NCBI RefSeq assembly: GCF_016342785.1
Contig: NZ_JAEINH010000002.1
Coordinates: 220,019-284,018, forward strand
Source: Sanguibacter suaedae
Lineage (GTDB): Bacteria; Actinomycetota; Actinomycetes; Actinomycetales; Cellulomonadaceae
Direction: 5' to 3'
Length of the DNA: 64,000 nucleotides
In this document: positions 56,417 to 64,000 of the stretch, piece after piece
Layout of the letters: every line of letters begins with the position of its first letter
Position numbering within the stretch: the stretch's first letter is position 1
The notes under the pieces: model-generated
Seen by the model: only the letters and a program-made list of their open reading frames with translations
What the model was told of the DNA's origin: nothing
The model's database searches: none
Made by a program: the position numbers and the translations under genes

Positions 56417-58572
56417 GCAGAGGCTCCTGCCTGGGTGGTGGTGGACGGGTCGGTCTGCTCGACGAGGGCCTGCTGCCCCTGCGCCTGGATGGCGGTGATG
56501 GCCACGGTGTTGACGATGTCCTGGACGAGGGCACCGCGCGAGAGGTCGTTCACGGGCATCCGCAGGCCCTGGAGGACGGGCCCCACGGCGACCGCTCCCG
56601 CGGAGCGCTGGACGGCCTTGTACGTGTTGTTGCCGGTGTTGAGGTCCGGGAAGATGAACACCGTCGCGCGTCCGGCGACGAGGGAGTCGGGCATCTTCGA
56701 GGCGGCGACGGAGGCGTCCACGGCGGCGTCGTACTGGATGGGCCCCTCGACGGAGAGGTCGGGTCGACGCTCGCGGACGAGCGCGGTGGCCTCGCGGACC
56801 TTGTCCACGTCCGCGCCCGTCCCCGAAGCGCCCGTGGAGTAGGAGAGCATCGCGATGCGCGGCTCCACCCCGAACTGGGCGGCGGTGGCCGCGGAGGAGA
56901 TCGCGATGTCGGCGAGCTGCTCCGCGGTGGGGTCGGGGTTGACGGCGCAGTCGCCGTAGACGAGCACACGGTCCTCGAGGCACATGAGGAACACCGAGGA
57001 GACGACCGAGACGCCCGGGACCGTCTTGATGATCTCGAACGACGGCTTGATGGTGTGCGCTGTCGTGTGCGCGGCGCCGGACACCATGCCGTCCGCGAGC
57101 CCGAGGCGCACCATCATGGTGCCGAAGTACGACACCGAGGAGACGATCTCCCGCGCTCGGTCCACGGTCATGCCCTTGTGGGCCCGGAGCTTCGTGTACT
57201 CCTCCGCGAAGCGCTCGTGGAGCTCCCCGCTGTGGGGGTCGACGACCTTCGCGTCCGAGATGTCGAGGCCGAGCTCGACGGAACGGGCTCGGATCGACTC
57301 CTCGTCGCCGAGGATGGTCAGGTCGGCGACCTGGCGCTGGAGGAGGGTCGACGCGGCGCGCAGGATGCGGTCGTCCGTCCCCTCCGGGAGGACGATGTGC
57401 TTGCGGTCCGCGCGGGCGCGCCCGAGCAGCTCGTACTCGAACATGAGCGGGGTGACGACCTCGGGACGTTCGACGTCGAGGCTCGCGAGGAGCGCCGTGC
57501 CGTCGACGTTCTGCTCGAACAGGGCGAGGGCGGTGTCGACCTTGCGCTGGGAGTCCTTGGTCACCCGCCCCCGGGCGGACGCCGCGGCGCTGGCCGAGCG
57601 GAACGTCCCGAGGTCGGTGCGGATCACGGGGACGCTCGGTGCGAGGTCGGCGATGAGCCGGGCCACGGACTCGGGCGGGTAGAAGCCGCCGTTGAGGATG
57701 ATGGCCGCGAGCGACGGGAAGTTCTTCGCGGTCTGCGAGGTGAGCAGGCCGAGGAGGATGTCTGTGCGGTCGCCGGGCGTGATGACGACGGCGCCGTCGG
57801 TGAGCCGGTCGAGGAGGTGCTCGAAGGTCATGGCGCCGACGAGGACGTCGAGGACCTCGCGGCCCAGGAGCTCCTCGTCGCCGACCTCCAGGCGCCCCTC
57901 GACCGCGGCCATGAGCTGGCTCACCGTGGGCGTCATGAGGAACGGGTCCTCGGGGACGGTCCACACCGGCAGCGAGTCCGCGGCGGCGAACTCGGAGCGG
58001 ATCGCGTCGAGGTCCGTCGGCAGGCACCGGTTCGCGACGACACCGATGACCTGTGCGTGGTTCGCCTCGAGCTCGGAGACCGCGACCTCGCACATCTGAC
58101 GGATGCCCGCGGGGGAGCGGCGGTTGCCGGACAGGACGAGCAGCACGGGGGCGCCGAGGTTCGCCGCGATGCGCGCATTGTACGCGAGCTCGGTCGGTCC
58201 GGCGACATCCGTGTAGTCCGTCCCGACGATGACCACGACGTCGCACTGCTGCTCGACCTCGTGGTACTTCGCGACGATCTTGCCGAGCGCCGCCTCGGGG
58301 TCCTCGTGCACGTCGTCGTAGGTCACGCCCACGCACTGCTCGTACGTGAGGTCGACGCCGTCGTGGGCGAGGAGGAGCTCGACGACGTAGTCCCGGGCGT
58401 CCGCCCCCTCGGCGGTCGTCGAGCTGGGGGTGTGCCCCGTCCGGGTGACCGGACGGAACACACCCACGCGCTGGACGCGCCGGGCGAGGAGGTCGAGCAC
58501 GCCGAGCGCGATCGTCGACTTGCCGGTCTCCCCCTCCGGGGACGTGATGTAGATGCTGCGAGCGGGGCTCAC
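56413..58572 (-). CDS. pta: Phosphate acetyltransferase, long form
   Basis: The GTG at 58572 gives 719 residues. The N-terminal P-loop domain ([20 protein letters not shown]) and the middle DRTGG domain (about 215-330) precede the C-terminal PTA_PTB catalytic domain (residues about 390-705, [32 protein letters not shown]). It interconverts acetyl phosphate and acetyl-CoA. Start and stop overlap xfp (GTGA) and ackA (ATGA). Confidence 0.97.
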   Translation of the reverse strand: MSPARSIYITSPEGETGKSTIALGVLDLLARRVQRVGVFRPVTRTGHTPSSTTAEGADARDYVVELLLAHDGVDLTYEQCVGVTYDDVHEDPEAALGKIVAKYHEVEQQCDVVVIVGTDYTDVAGPTELAYNARIAANLGAPVLLVLSGNRRSPAGIRQMCEVAVSELEANHAQVIGVVANRCLPTDLDAIRSEFAAADSLPVWTVPEDPFLMTPTVSQLMAAVEGRLEVGDEELLGREVLDVLVGAMTFEHLLDRLTDGAVVITPGDRTDILLGLLTSQTAKNFPSLAAIILNGGFYPPESVARLIADLAPSVPVIRTDLGTFRSASAAASARGRVTKDSQRKVDTALALFEQNVDGTALLASLDVERPEVVTPLMFEYELLGRARADRKHIVLPEGTDDRILRAASTLLQRQVADLTILGDEESIRARSVELGLDISDAKVVDPHSGELHERFAEEYTKLRAHKGMTVDRAREIVSSVSYFGTMMVRLGLADGMVSGAAHTTAHTIKPSFEIIKTVPGVSVVSSVFLMCLEDRVLVYGDCAVNPDPTAEQLADIAISSAATAAQFGVEPRIAMLSYSTGASGTGADVDKVREATALVRERRPDLSVEGPIQYDAAVDASVAASKMPDSLVAGRATVFIFPDLNTGNNTYKAVQRSAGAVAVGPVLQGLRMPVNDLSRGALVQDIVNTVAITAIQAQGQQALVEQTDPSTTTQAGASA

Positions 58573-61058
58573 TCGTTGTCTCCTCCGGTGAATTGCGTGT
58601 TGGCCTGCGGACCGCCGACCTCGGTCGCGGTCTCGCCCGCGTCCGGCCACACCCAGTCGCGCACCTCGAGGATGTCCTCCCCGTGGTCCCGCGTGTACTG
58701 GCGGGCCCGGAGCCGGGCGTCCTCCATCTCCTGGCGCAGACCCGCAGCCCTGCTGCGCAGGTGGGGCACCTGGTCGATGACGTCGATGACCAGGTGGTAC
58801 CGGTCGAGGTCGTTGAGCATCACCATGTCGAAGGGCGTCGTCGTGGTGCCCTCCTCCTTGTAGCCGCGCACGTGGATGTTCGAGTGCCCCGCACGGCGGT
58901 AGGTGAGGCGGTGGATGAGCCACGGGTACCCGTGGTAGGCGAACACCACGGGCTTGTCCGTGGTGAAGAGCGTGTCGAAGTCGCGGTCGCTCAGCCCGTG
59001 CGGGTGCTCCTTGGCGTCCTGGAGCCGCATGAGGTCGACGACGTTCACCACGCGGACCTTGAGGTCCGGGAGGTGCTTGCGCAGCAGGTCTGCCGCGGCG
59101 AGGACCTCGAGCGTGGGGACGTCCCCCGCGCAGCCCAGGACCACGTCCGGGTCCTCCCCGCGGACCTCGGTGCCGGCCCACTCCCAGATGCCCAGCCCGC
59201 GCGTGCAGTGCGCCACGGCCTCGTCCATCGTGAGGAAGTTCGGGGCGGGCTGCTTGCCGGACACCACGACGTTCACGTAGTTGCGGCTGCGCAGGCAGTG
59301 GTCGTAGGTGCTCAGGAGGGTGTTGGCGTCCGGCGGCAGGTACACCCGCACGACCTCGGCCTTCTTGTTCACCACGTGGTCGATGAACCCCGGGTCCTGG
59401 TGGGAGAACCCGTTATGGTCCTGGCGCCACACGTGGCTGGAGAGGAGGTAGTTCAGCGACGGGACGGGCCGGCGCCACGGGATCTCCTGCGTCACCTTGA
59501 GCCACTTGGCGTGCTGGTTGAACATCGAGTCGATGATGTGGATGAACGCCTCGTAGCAGTTGAACATGCCGTGGCGCCCCGTGAGGAGGTACCCCTCGAG
59601 CCAGCCCTGGCACTGGTGCTCCGAGAGCATCTCGACGACGCGCCCGGCGCGAGCGAGGTGCTCGTTCATGTCGGACTCCTCGAAGTCCGCGTTCCACATC
59701 TTGTCCGTCGCGTCGTACACGGACTGCAGGCGGTTCGACGCGGTCTCGTCCGGGCCGAAGATCCGGAAGTTGTCCGGGTTGAGGCGCACGACGTCGGTGA
59801 GCCACTCTCCGAGCACCCGGGTGGCCTCGCTGATGGACCCGGCCGGCGTGGGCACGTCGACCGCGTAGTCGCGGAAGTTCGGCAGCCGCAGGTCCTTCAT
59901 GAGCAGACCGCCGTTGGTGTGCGGGTTGCCGCTCATCCGCAGCTCGCCCTCGGGGGCGAGTGCCGCGACGTCGTCGACGAGACGCCCGGTCTCGTCGAAG
60001 AGCTCGTCGGCGTGGTACGACTCGAGCCACCCCTTGAGGACCTCGAGGTGCTCGGGGGTGTCACGCGCGCTCGCGAGGGGGACCTGGTGCGCGCGCCACG
60101 AGTCCTCGGTCTTCTTCCCGTCGATCTCCGGCGGGCAGGTCCAGCCCTTGGGGGTGCGGAACACGATCATCGGCCACATGGGGCGCGTCTCGTCGCCCTC
60201 GGCGGCACGGGCCTTGATGGCCGCGATCTCGTCCATGACGTCGTCGAGGAGCGCCGCGAACCGGGCGTGGACCTCGTGGTGGTCCTCGCCGTCGAAGCCC
60301 CCCTCGAAGACGAACGGCTTGTGCCCGTAGCCGACCATGAGCGACTCGAGCTCGTCGTCCGAGATGCGGGCGAGGACGGTCGGGTTGGCGATCTTGTACC
60401 CGTTGAGGTGGAGGATCGGCAGGACCACGCCGTCCTTGGCGGGGTTGACGAACTTGTTCGAGTGCCAGCTCGTGGCCAGGGGGCCGGTCTCGGCCTCGCC
60501 GTCACCGACGACGGCCGCGACGAGGAGGTCCGGGTTGTCGAAGGCCGCGCCGTAGGCGTGGGAGAGCGCGTAACCGAGCTCGCCGCCCTCGTGGATGGAC
60601 CCCGGCGTCTCCGGCGCGACGTGGCTCGGGATGCCCCCGGGGAAGGAGAACTGGCGGAAGAGGCGGCGCATGCCCTCCTCGTCCTGCGTGATGTCCGGGT
60701 ACGTCTCGGTGTACGTGCCCTCGAGGTAGGAGTTCGCCACGAGGCCCGGGCCACCGTGGCCGGGGCCCGTGATGTACATGCTCGACACGGAGCGCTCGCG
60801 GATGACCCGGTTGAGGTGGGCGTAGAGGAAGTTCAGCCCGGGCGTGGTGCCCCAGTGGCCGAGGAGGCGGGGCTTGACGTCGTCGCGCGTGAGCTCCGTG
60901 CGCAGGAGCGGGTTGGCCAGGAGGTAGATCTGCCCGACGGACAGGTAGTTCGCGGCCCTCCACCAGGCGTCCACCCTCCGCAGGGTGTCGTCGCTCACGG
61001 TCTCGGAGGCGCGTGCGGCCCAGGCGGTCGTAGCGTCAGCTGCTGCGGTGGTGCTCAT
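58569..61058 (-). CDS. xfp: Phosphoketolase (xylulose-5-P / fructose-6-P)
   Basis: The ATG at 61058, behind GGGAG, gives 829 residues, the usual size. The thiamine diphosphate enzyme features include [20 protein letters not shown], the [17 protein letters not shown] segment and [20 protein letters not shown]. It splits xylulose-5-P or fructose-6-P with phosphate to acetyl phosphate. With pta and ackA in one operon, the product goes to acetyl-CoA or to acetate plus ATP. Confidence 0.97.
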   Translation of the reverse strand: MSTTAAADATTAWAARASETVSDDTLRRVDAWWRAANYLSVGQIYLLANPLLRTELTRDDVKPRLLGHWGTTPGLNFLYAHLNRVIRERSVSSMYITGPGHGGPGLVANSYLEGTYTETYPDITQDEEGMRRLFRQFSFPGGIPSHVAPETPGSIHEGGELGYALSHAYGAAFDNPDLLVAAVVGDGEAETGPLATSWHSNKFVNPAKDGVVLPILHLNGYKIANPTVLARISDDELESLMVGYGHKPFVFEGGFDGEDHHEVHARFAALLDDVMDEIAAIKARAAEGDETRPMWPMIVFRTPKGWTCPPEIDGKKTEDSWRAHQVPLASARDTPEHLEVLKGWLESYHADELFDETGRLVDDVAALAPEGELRMSGNPHTNGGLLMKDLRLPNFRDYAVDVPTPAGSISEATRVLGEWLTDVVRLNPDNFRIFGPDETASNRLQSVYDATDKMWNADFEESDMNEHLARAGRVVEMLSEHQCQGWLEGYLLTGRHGMFNCYEAFIHIIDSMFNQHAKWLKVTQEIPWRRPVPSLNYLLSSHVWRQDHNGFSHQDPGFIDHVVNKKAEVVRVYLPPDANTLLSTYDHCLRSRNYVNVVVSGKQPAPNFLTMDEAVAHCTRGLGIWEWAGTEVRGEDPDVVLGCAGDVPTLEVLAAADLLRKHLPDLKVRVVNVVDLMRLQDAKEHPHGLSDRDFDTLFTTDKPVVFAYHGYPWLIHRLTYRRAGHSNIHVRGYKEEGTTTTPFDMVMLNDLDRYHLVIDVIDQVPHLRSRAAGLRQEMEDARLRARQYTRDHGEDILEVRDWVWPDAGETATEVGGPQANTQFTGGDNE

Positions 61059-61099
61059 GGAGATCTCCCTACCGGCGAGGTTGTTGACGCTTTCATGTA

Positions 61100-61105
61100 A
61101 CCGTA
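61100..61105 (-). promoter_or_regulatory. Candidate -10 of the xfp operon
   Basis: On the minus strand TACGGT lies about 42 nt before the xfp ATG, leaving a short leader with the GGGAG ribosome-binding site. No good -35 is seen. Confidence 0.4.
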
Positions 61106-61297
61106 TCCGGTGGCTCTGCGCACTAGGTCTTTGGTGCCGGGTGACGCCCGCCACGGGTGCTACGCGCGGCCGTGCGGATCCGTGCCTCGGGAGGGCGTGC
61201 GTGATCAAACTCACCGGTCTCCGCGTACGGGAGAGCGGGGCGCGGCAGCGCAGGGTGCGGGTCGACGGGACGGCACGGTCGGGACGCGGCCCGGAGG

Positions 61298-61303
61298 TAG
61301 CCT
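61298..61303 (+). promoter_or_regulatory. Leaderless -10 of the SURF1 gene
   Basis: TAGCCT lies 6 nt before the GTG at 61310 with no Shine-Dalgarno sequence. Confidence 0.45.
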
Positions 61304-61309
61304 GGGCGG

Positions 61310-62212
61310 GTGCCAGAGGACCCTGCCGAGCCATCCCCGACCGTCACGAGGACCTCGGTCCTCTCCGTCGCCCGGCAACCCCGGATGATCGGCCTGCTGC
61401 TGCTCTTCCTCCTCGCGGCGGCGGTCTGCGCCCGCCTCGGGGTGTGGCAGCTCGACCGGGCGCACGAGCGGGGGGAGCTGCAGGAGCGGCAGGCAGCCGC
61501 GGAGAGGCTCGCGGCCGGGCCGGAGGGCCTGGGTGTGCTGCTCCCGCCGCAGTCGACGTTCCCCGGGGACCTCGTCGGTCGGCTGGCCTGGGTCGAGGGG
61601 GAGTACGACGGGTCGCAGCAGCTCCTCGTCGCGGGGCGTGCGCTCGACGGCGAGACCGGGTACCTCGTCCTCACACCGCTGCGGGTGAGCGACGACGGCA
61701 CGCGCGGTGCGTCGTGGGCGGGCCTGTCGGGTCCACCGGTCGTGCCGGTGGTGCGCGGCTGGGTGGACGACGCGACGGGCGACGCGCTCCTGGTCGACGG
61801 TGGGGCCGGGGGCGTCGGGACCCTGGCGCCCCCGGACGGGACGGTCCGTGTCACGGGGTACGTCCAGGCGTCGGAGGCGGCCGGCGGCGACGACCCCGCC
61901 GGGGGGAGCACGGACGCCATCAGCTCCGCGGTCCTCGCCAACGCGTGGGGCGGACCCATCTACGGCGGCTACCTCGTCGTCTCGACGTCGGACCCGGCGC
62001 AGGACGGTGTGGCGCTCCTGCCCCGGCCCACCATCGAGGGTGGGGAGGGCATCGGCCTCCGGAACCTCTTCTACGCCCTGCAGTGGTGGATCTTCGGTGC
62101 GTTCGCCGTCCTGCTCTGGGCGCGCCTCGTGCGCGACGAGGCGCGGGGCGGGGTGGCCACGGTGGACGAGGACCCGTTCGCCGCGGTGGGCGACGTGGCC
62201 CACCGCGGCTGA
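61310..62212 (+). CDS. SURF1 family protein
   Basis: The GTG at 61310 gives 300 residues. A first membrane segment (about 27-43) is followed by the SURF1 signature [17 protein letters not shown] large outer loop and a second membrane segment near residue 260 ([19 protein letters not shown]) complete the topology. SURF1 proteins help assemble cytochrome c oxidase, probably at the heme a insertion step. It is divergent from xfp and convergent with the YceI-like gene. Confidence 0.93.
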   Translation: MPEDPAEPSPTVTRTSVLSVARQPRMIGLLLLFLLAAAVCARLGVWQLDRAHERGELQERQAAAERLAAGPEGLGVLLPPQSTFPGDLVGRLAWVEGEYDGSQQLLVAGRALDGETGYLVLTPLRVSDDGTRGASWAGLSGPPVVPVVRGWVDDATGDALLVDGGAGGVGTLAPPDGTVRVTGYVQASEAAGGDDPAGGSTDAISSAVLANAWGGPIYGGYLVVSTSDPAQDGVALLPRPTIEGGEGIGLRNLFYALQWWIFGAFAVLLWARLVRDEARGGVATVDEDPFAAVGDVAHRG

Positions 62213-62228
62213 CGGGTCGTGCGGGGAC

Positions 62229-62906
62229 CTACTTCGAGAGGGTGAGCAGCATCTCGACGGTCCCGGTGTCCTCGACCTTGACGAAGCCGAGGTCGGGGGC
62301 GTCGATCCCGTAGTCGGAGAAGGCGACGGGCAGGGTGCCGCTGACCTCGACCCCGTCCGCCGTGGCCTGCGCCTGGAGGTCGACCACGACCTCCTGGGTC
62401 TGGCCCGCGATGGTCATCTCGCCGGCGGCCTGGACGGAGACCGTGCCGTCGACGACGTCCGCGACGTCCACGGGCTCGGTGAGGGTGAAGGTGGCGGTGG
62501 GGTGCTCCTCGGTGCGGAGGATGTCGAGGAACTGGCCGTCGCGGTTGCCCGAGTCGGAGGTGATGGTGGTCATGCTCACCTCGACGTCCGCCGCCGTGAG
62601 CTCGGTGCCCTCCACCGTGAACGTACCGTCGACGTCGGATGTGCGTCCCACGACGGTGACGTCCTGGCCGTTGAGGACCTCCTCGACGCGGTACCCGGCC
62701 TCGGAGCCGTCGGACACCTGCCACTCGCCGGCGAGGTCGTCCTCGGTGAGGGTCGCAGTGCCGTCCGTGGCGTCCTCGGTGTCCGAGAGCGCGAGCTCCT
62801 CGGGGGCCTTGTCGTTCTGCACGGAGACGTACACGGCGGTGCCGACCACGACGAGGAGCACGACGGTGACGACGCCGGCGACGGCGATCAGGAGCTTTCT
62901 GGGCAT
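62229..62906 (-). CDS. YceI-like domain protein with signal anchor
   Basis: The product has 225 residues and a GGAGGAAG ribosome-binding site. Residues 5-29 are a hydrophobic signal anchor. The rest matches the YceI lipocalin-like family (DLAGEWQVSDGSEAGYRVEE, FLDILRTEEHPTATFTLTEP, FSDYGIDAPDLGFVKVED). YceI proteins bind isoprenoid-like lipids in some species. It is probably exported or membrane-bound; the ligand is unknown. Confidence 0.92.
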   Translation of the reverse strand: MPRKLLIAVAGVVTVVLLVVVGTAVYVSVQNDKAPEELALSDTEDATDGTATLTEDDLAGEWQVSDGSEAGYRVEEVLNGQDVTVVGRTSDVDGTFTVEGTELTAADVEVSMTTITSDSGNRDGQFLDILRTEEHPTATFTLTEPVDVADVVDGTVSVQAAGEMTIAGQTQEVVVDLQAQATADGVEVSGTLPVAFSDYGIDAPDLGFVKVEDTGTVEMLLTLSK

Positions 62907-62976
62907 GTCTTCCTCCGGGGCTGCTGGGACGTGAGCAGCCCATTAGGACAGGCGACCCTGGGAAGCACCTGAAGGT

Positions 62977-64000
62977 TCAAGCTTGTTGCCAGGAGTGCCA
63001 CAGCCGCGCGTAGTCGCCCTCGGCAGCGACGAGCTCGTCGTGCGACCCGATCTCGGCGATGCGCCCGCCGTCGACGACGGCGACGCGGTCCGCGTCGTGC
63101 GCCGTGTGGAGGCGGTGGGCGATGGCGACGACGGTGCGACCGGTGAGGACCGCGTTGAGCGACCGCTCGAGGTGCCGTGCGGCCCGGGGGTCGAGCAGCG
63201 AGGTGGCCTCGTCGAGCACGAGCGTGTGCGGGTCGAGGAGCACCAGGCGCGCGAGCGCGACCTGCTGCGCCTGGGCGGGGCTGAGGACGTGCCCGCCCGA
63301 GCCGACCTCGGTGAGCAGGCCGTCCGGGAGGTCCTCCACCCACCCGCGCGCGTCGACGGCCTCGAGGGCGTCGAGGAGGGCGGCGTCGTCGGCCGTGACG
63401 TCGGCGAGCCGGAGGTTCTCGGCGATGGTGCCCACGAACACGTGGTGCTCCTGGGTGACGAGGGCGACGTGACGGCGCAGGTCCTCGAGGGGGAGCTCGA
63501 CGAGCGGCACCCCGCCGACCTTCACGGACCCGCCGGTGGGCGGGTGGATGCCCGCGAGCATCCGTCCGAGCGTCGACTTCCCGGCCCCGGAGGGTCCGAC
63601 GACGGCGAGGCGTTCGCCGACCACGAGGTCGAGGTCGATGCCGTGGAGGACGTCGTGGCCCGGACGGTAGGCGTAGCGGACCTCGGAGGCGACGACGTGC
63701 TCGTCGTCGGGAGAGCGGTCACCCGCCTCGCGGTCGCGGGCGACGAGGCCGACGCCGATGATGCGCGCCAGGGACGTGGCGGCGACCTGGGCCTCGTCGA
63801 GCCAGAAGATCAGCTCCCACACGGGGCCGATGAGCTGCATGGCGTAGAGCACCACGGTGGTCACGGCGCCGATGGTGACGGACCCGTTGGAGATGAGGAA
63901 CGCCCCCCACAGGAGGACCGCGATGGGCGCGATGACGAAGGCGCTGTCCATGCCGGGGATGAGGACGGTCCGGAGGTTCAGGGTGCGTCTCTCGGCGGCG
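62977..64000 (-). CDS. ABC transporter, fused permease/ATPase, C-terminal part (partial)
   Basis: The frame is open to the window edge, so the N-terminus is missing. About 110 residues of an exporter-type membrane domain are visible (FVIAPIAVLLWGAFLISNG), then the ATPase: Walker A VVGPSGAGKSTLGRM, Q-loop VTQEHHVF, signature LSPAQAQQ, Walker B TLVLDEATSLLDP and H-loop AIAHRLHT. The signature departs from LSGGQ. The substrate is unknown, and a partner half-transporter may lie beyond the edge. Confidence 0.92.
   Translation of the reverse strand, partial: AAERRTLNLRTVLIPGMDSAFVIAPIAVLLWGAFLISNGSVTIGAVTTVVLYAMQLIGPVWELIFWLDEAQVAATSLARIIGVGLVARDREAGDRSPDDEHVVASEVRYAYRPGHDVLHGIDLDLVVGERLAVVGPSGAGKSTLGRMLAGIHPPTGGSVKVGGVPLVELPLEDLRRHVALVTQEHHVFVGTIAENLRLADVTADDAALLDALEAVDARGWVEDLPDGLLTEVGSGGHVLSPAQAQQVALARLVLLDPHTLVLDEATSLLDPRAARHLERSLNAVLTGRTVVAIAHRLHTAHDADRVAVVDGGRIAEIGSHDELVAAEGDYARLWHSWQQA

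Noticed and set aside
53132-56842. A 1236-codon plus-strand open frame and a similar 1216-codon minus-strand frame over ptsI and ackA
   Set aside because: They are shadow frames caused by high GC. Their translations are Arg and Pro rich with no domain, and they cross the ptsI-ackA terminator region.

Overview
The window is chromosomal DNA of a high-GC Gram-positive bacterium. Codon use is strongly GC-biased, GTG starts are frequent, and the gene set is actinobacterial: a WhiB protein, DUF5709, GuaB3, a CIRCE-controlled groES and a fructose PTS next to a phosphoketolase operon. Gene order (alr-tsaE-tsaB-rimI-tsaD-groES, then whiB, guaB and guaB3) matches other Actinobacteria. The presence of a PTS, phosphoketolase and DUF5709 suggests a member of Micrococcales related to the Cellulomonas/Sanguibacter group. 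That placement is an inference from content, not a database result.

Layout. 1-11010: end of the S10 operon (rpsQ), the spc operon (rplN to map, including secY and adk) and the alpha operon (infA, rpmJ, rpsM, rpsK, rpoA, rplQ), closed by a strong terminator. 11223-18933: a block around truA holding a DUF6541-like membrane protein, an alpha/beta hydrolase, a ROK-type kinase, a DUF5709 protein, an ABC-F ATPase and TrhO. 19217-20190: rplM-rpsI. 20303-32795: cell-envelope and cofactor genes (glmM, def, DedA, coaA, glmS, acpS, an F420-type oxidoreductase, nnr, a small kinase, alr) running into the tRNA t6A genes tsaE, tsaB and rimI. 32792-36558: a sulfurtransferase, tsaD and a secreted GH3 enzyme.

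36601-41245: minus-strand genes (lipoprotein, carboxylate-amine ligase, THUMP-like methyltransferase, NYN-domain protein). 41322-48947: groES with a CIRCE operator and no groEL beside it, a perfect 29-bp inverted repeat, a WhiB3/WhiD-like regulator, a MerR/CarH-like regulator, guaB, an RluA-type pseudouridine synthase gene broken by an in-frame stop, an exonuclease, guaB3 and a GNAT gene. 49123-54956: a self-contained fructose PTS operon (DeoR regulator, fruK, IIA, IIBC, HPr, EI). 55175-61058: the convergent xfp-pta-ackA operon, which turns sugar phosphates into acetyl phosphate, acetate and ATP. 61310-64000: SURF1, a YceI-like protein and the end of an ABC exporter.

Most of the window is conserved housekeeping DNA and I did not find a clearly new multi-gene system. 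The observations most worth following are non-coding or regulatory: the mirror-symmetric leaderless starts of glmS and coaA; a wider set of leaderless -10/start arrangements; a CIRCE-like element over the rplM-rpsI promoter; the long inverted repeat between groES and whiB; and the nonsense codon in the pseudouridine synthase. No tRNA, rRNA, CRISPR array, insertion sequence or prophage was seen.
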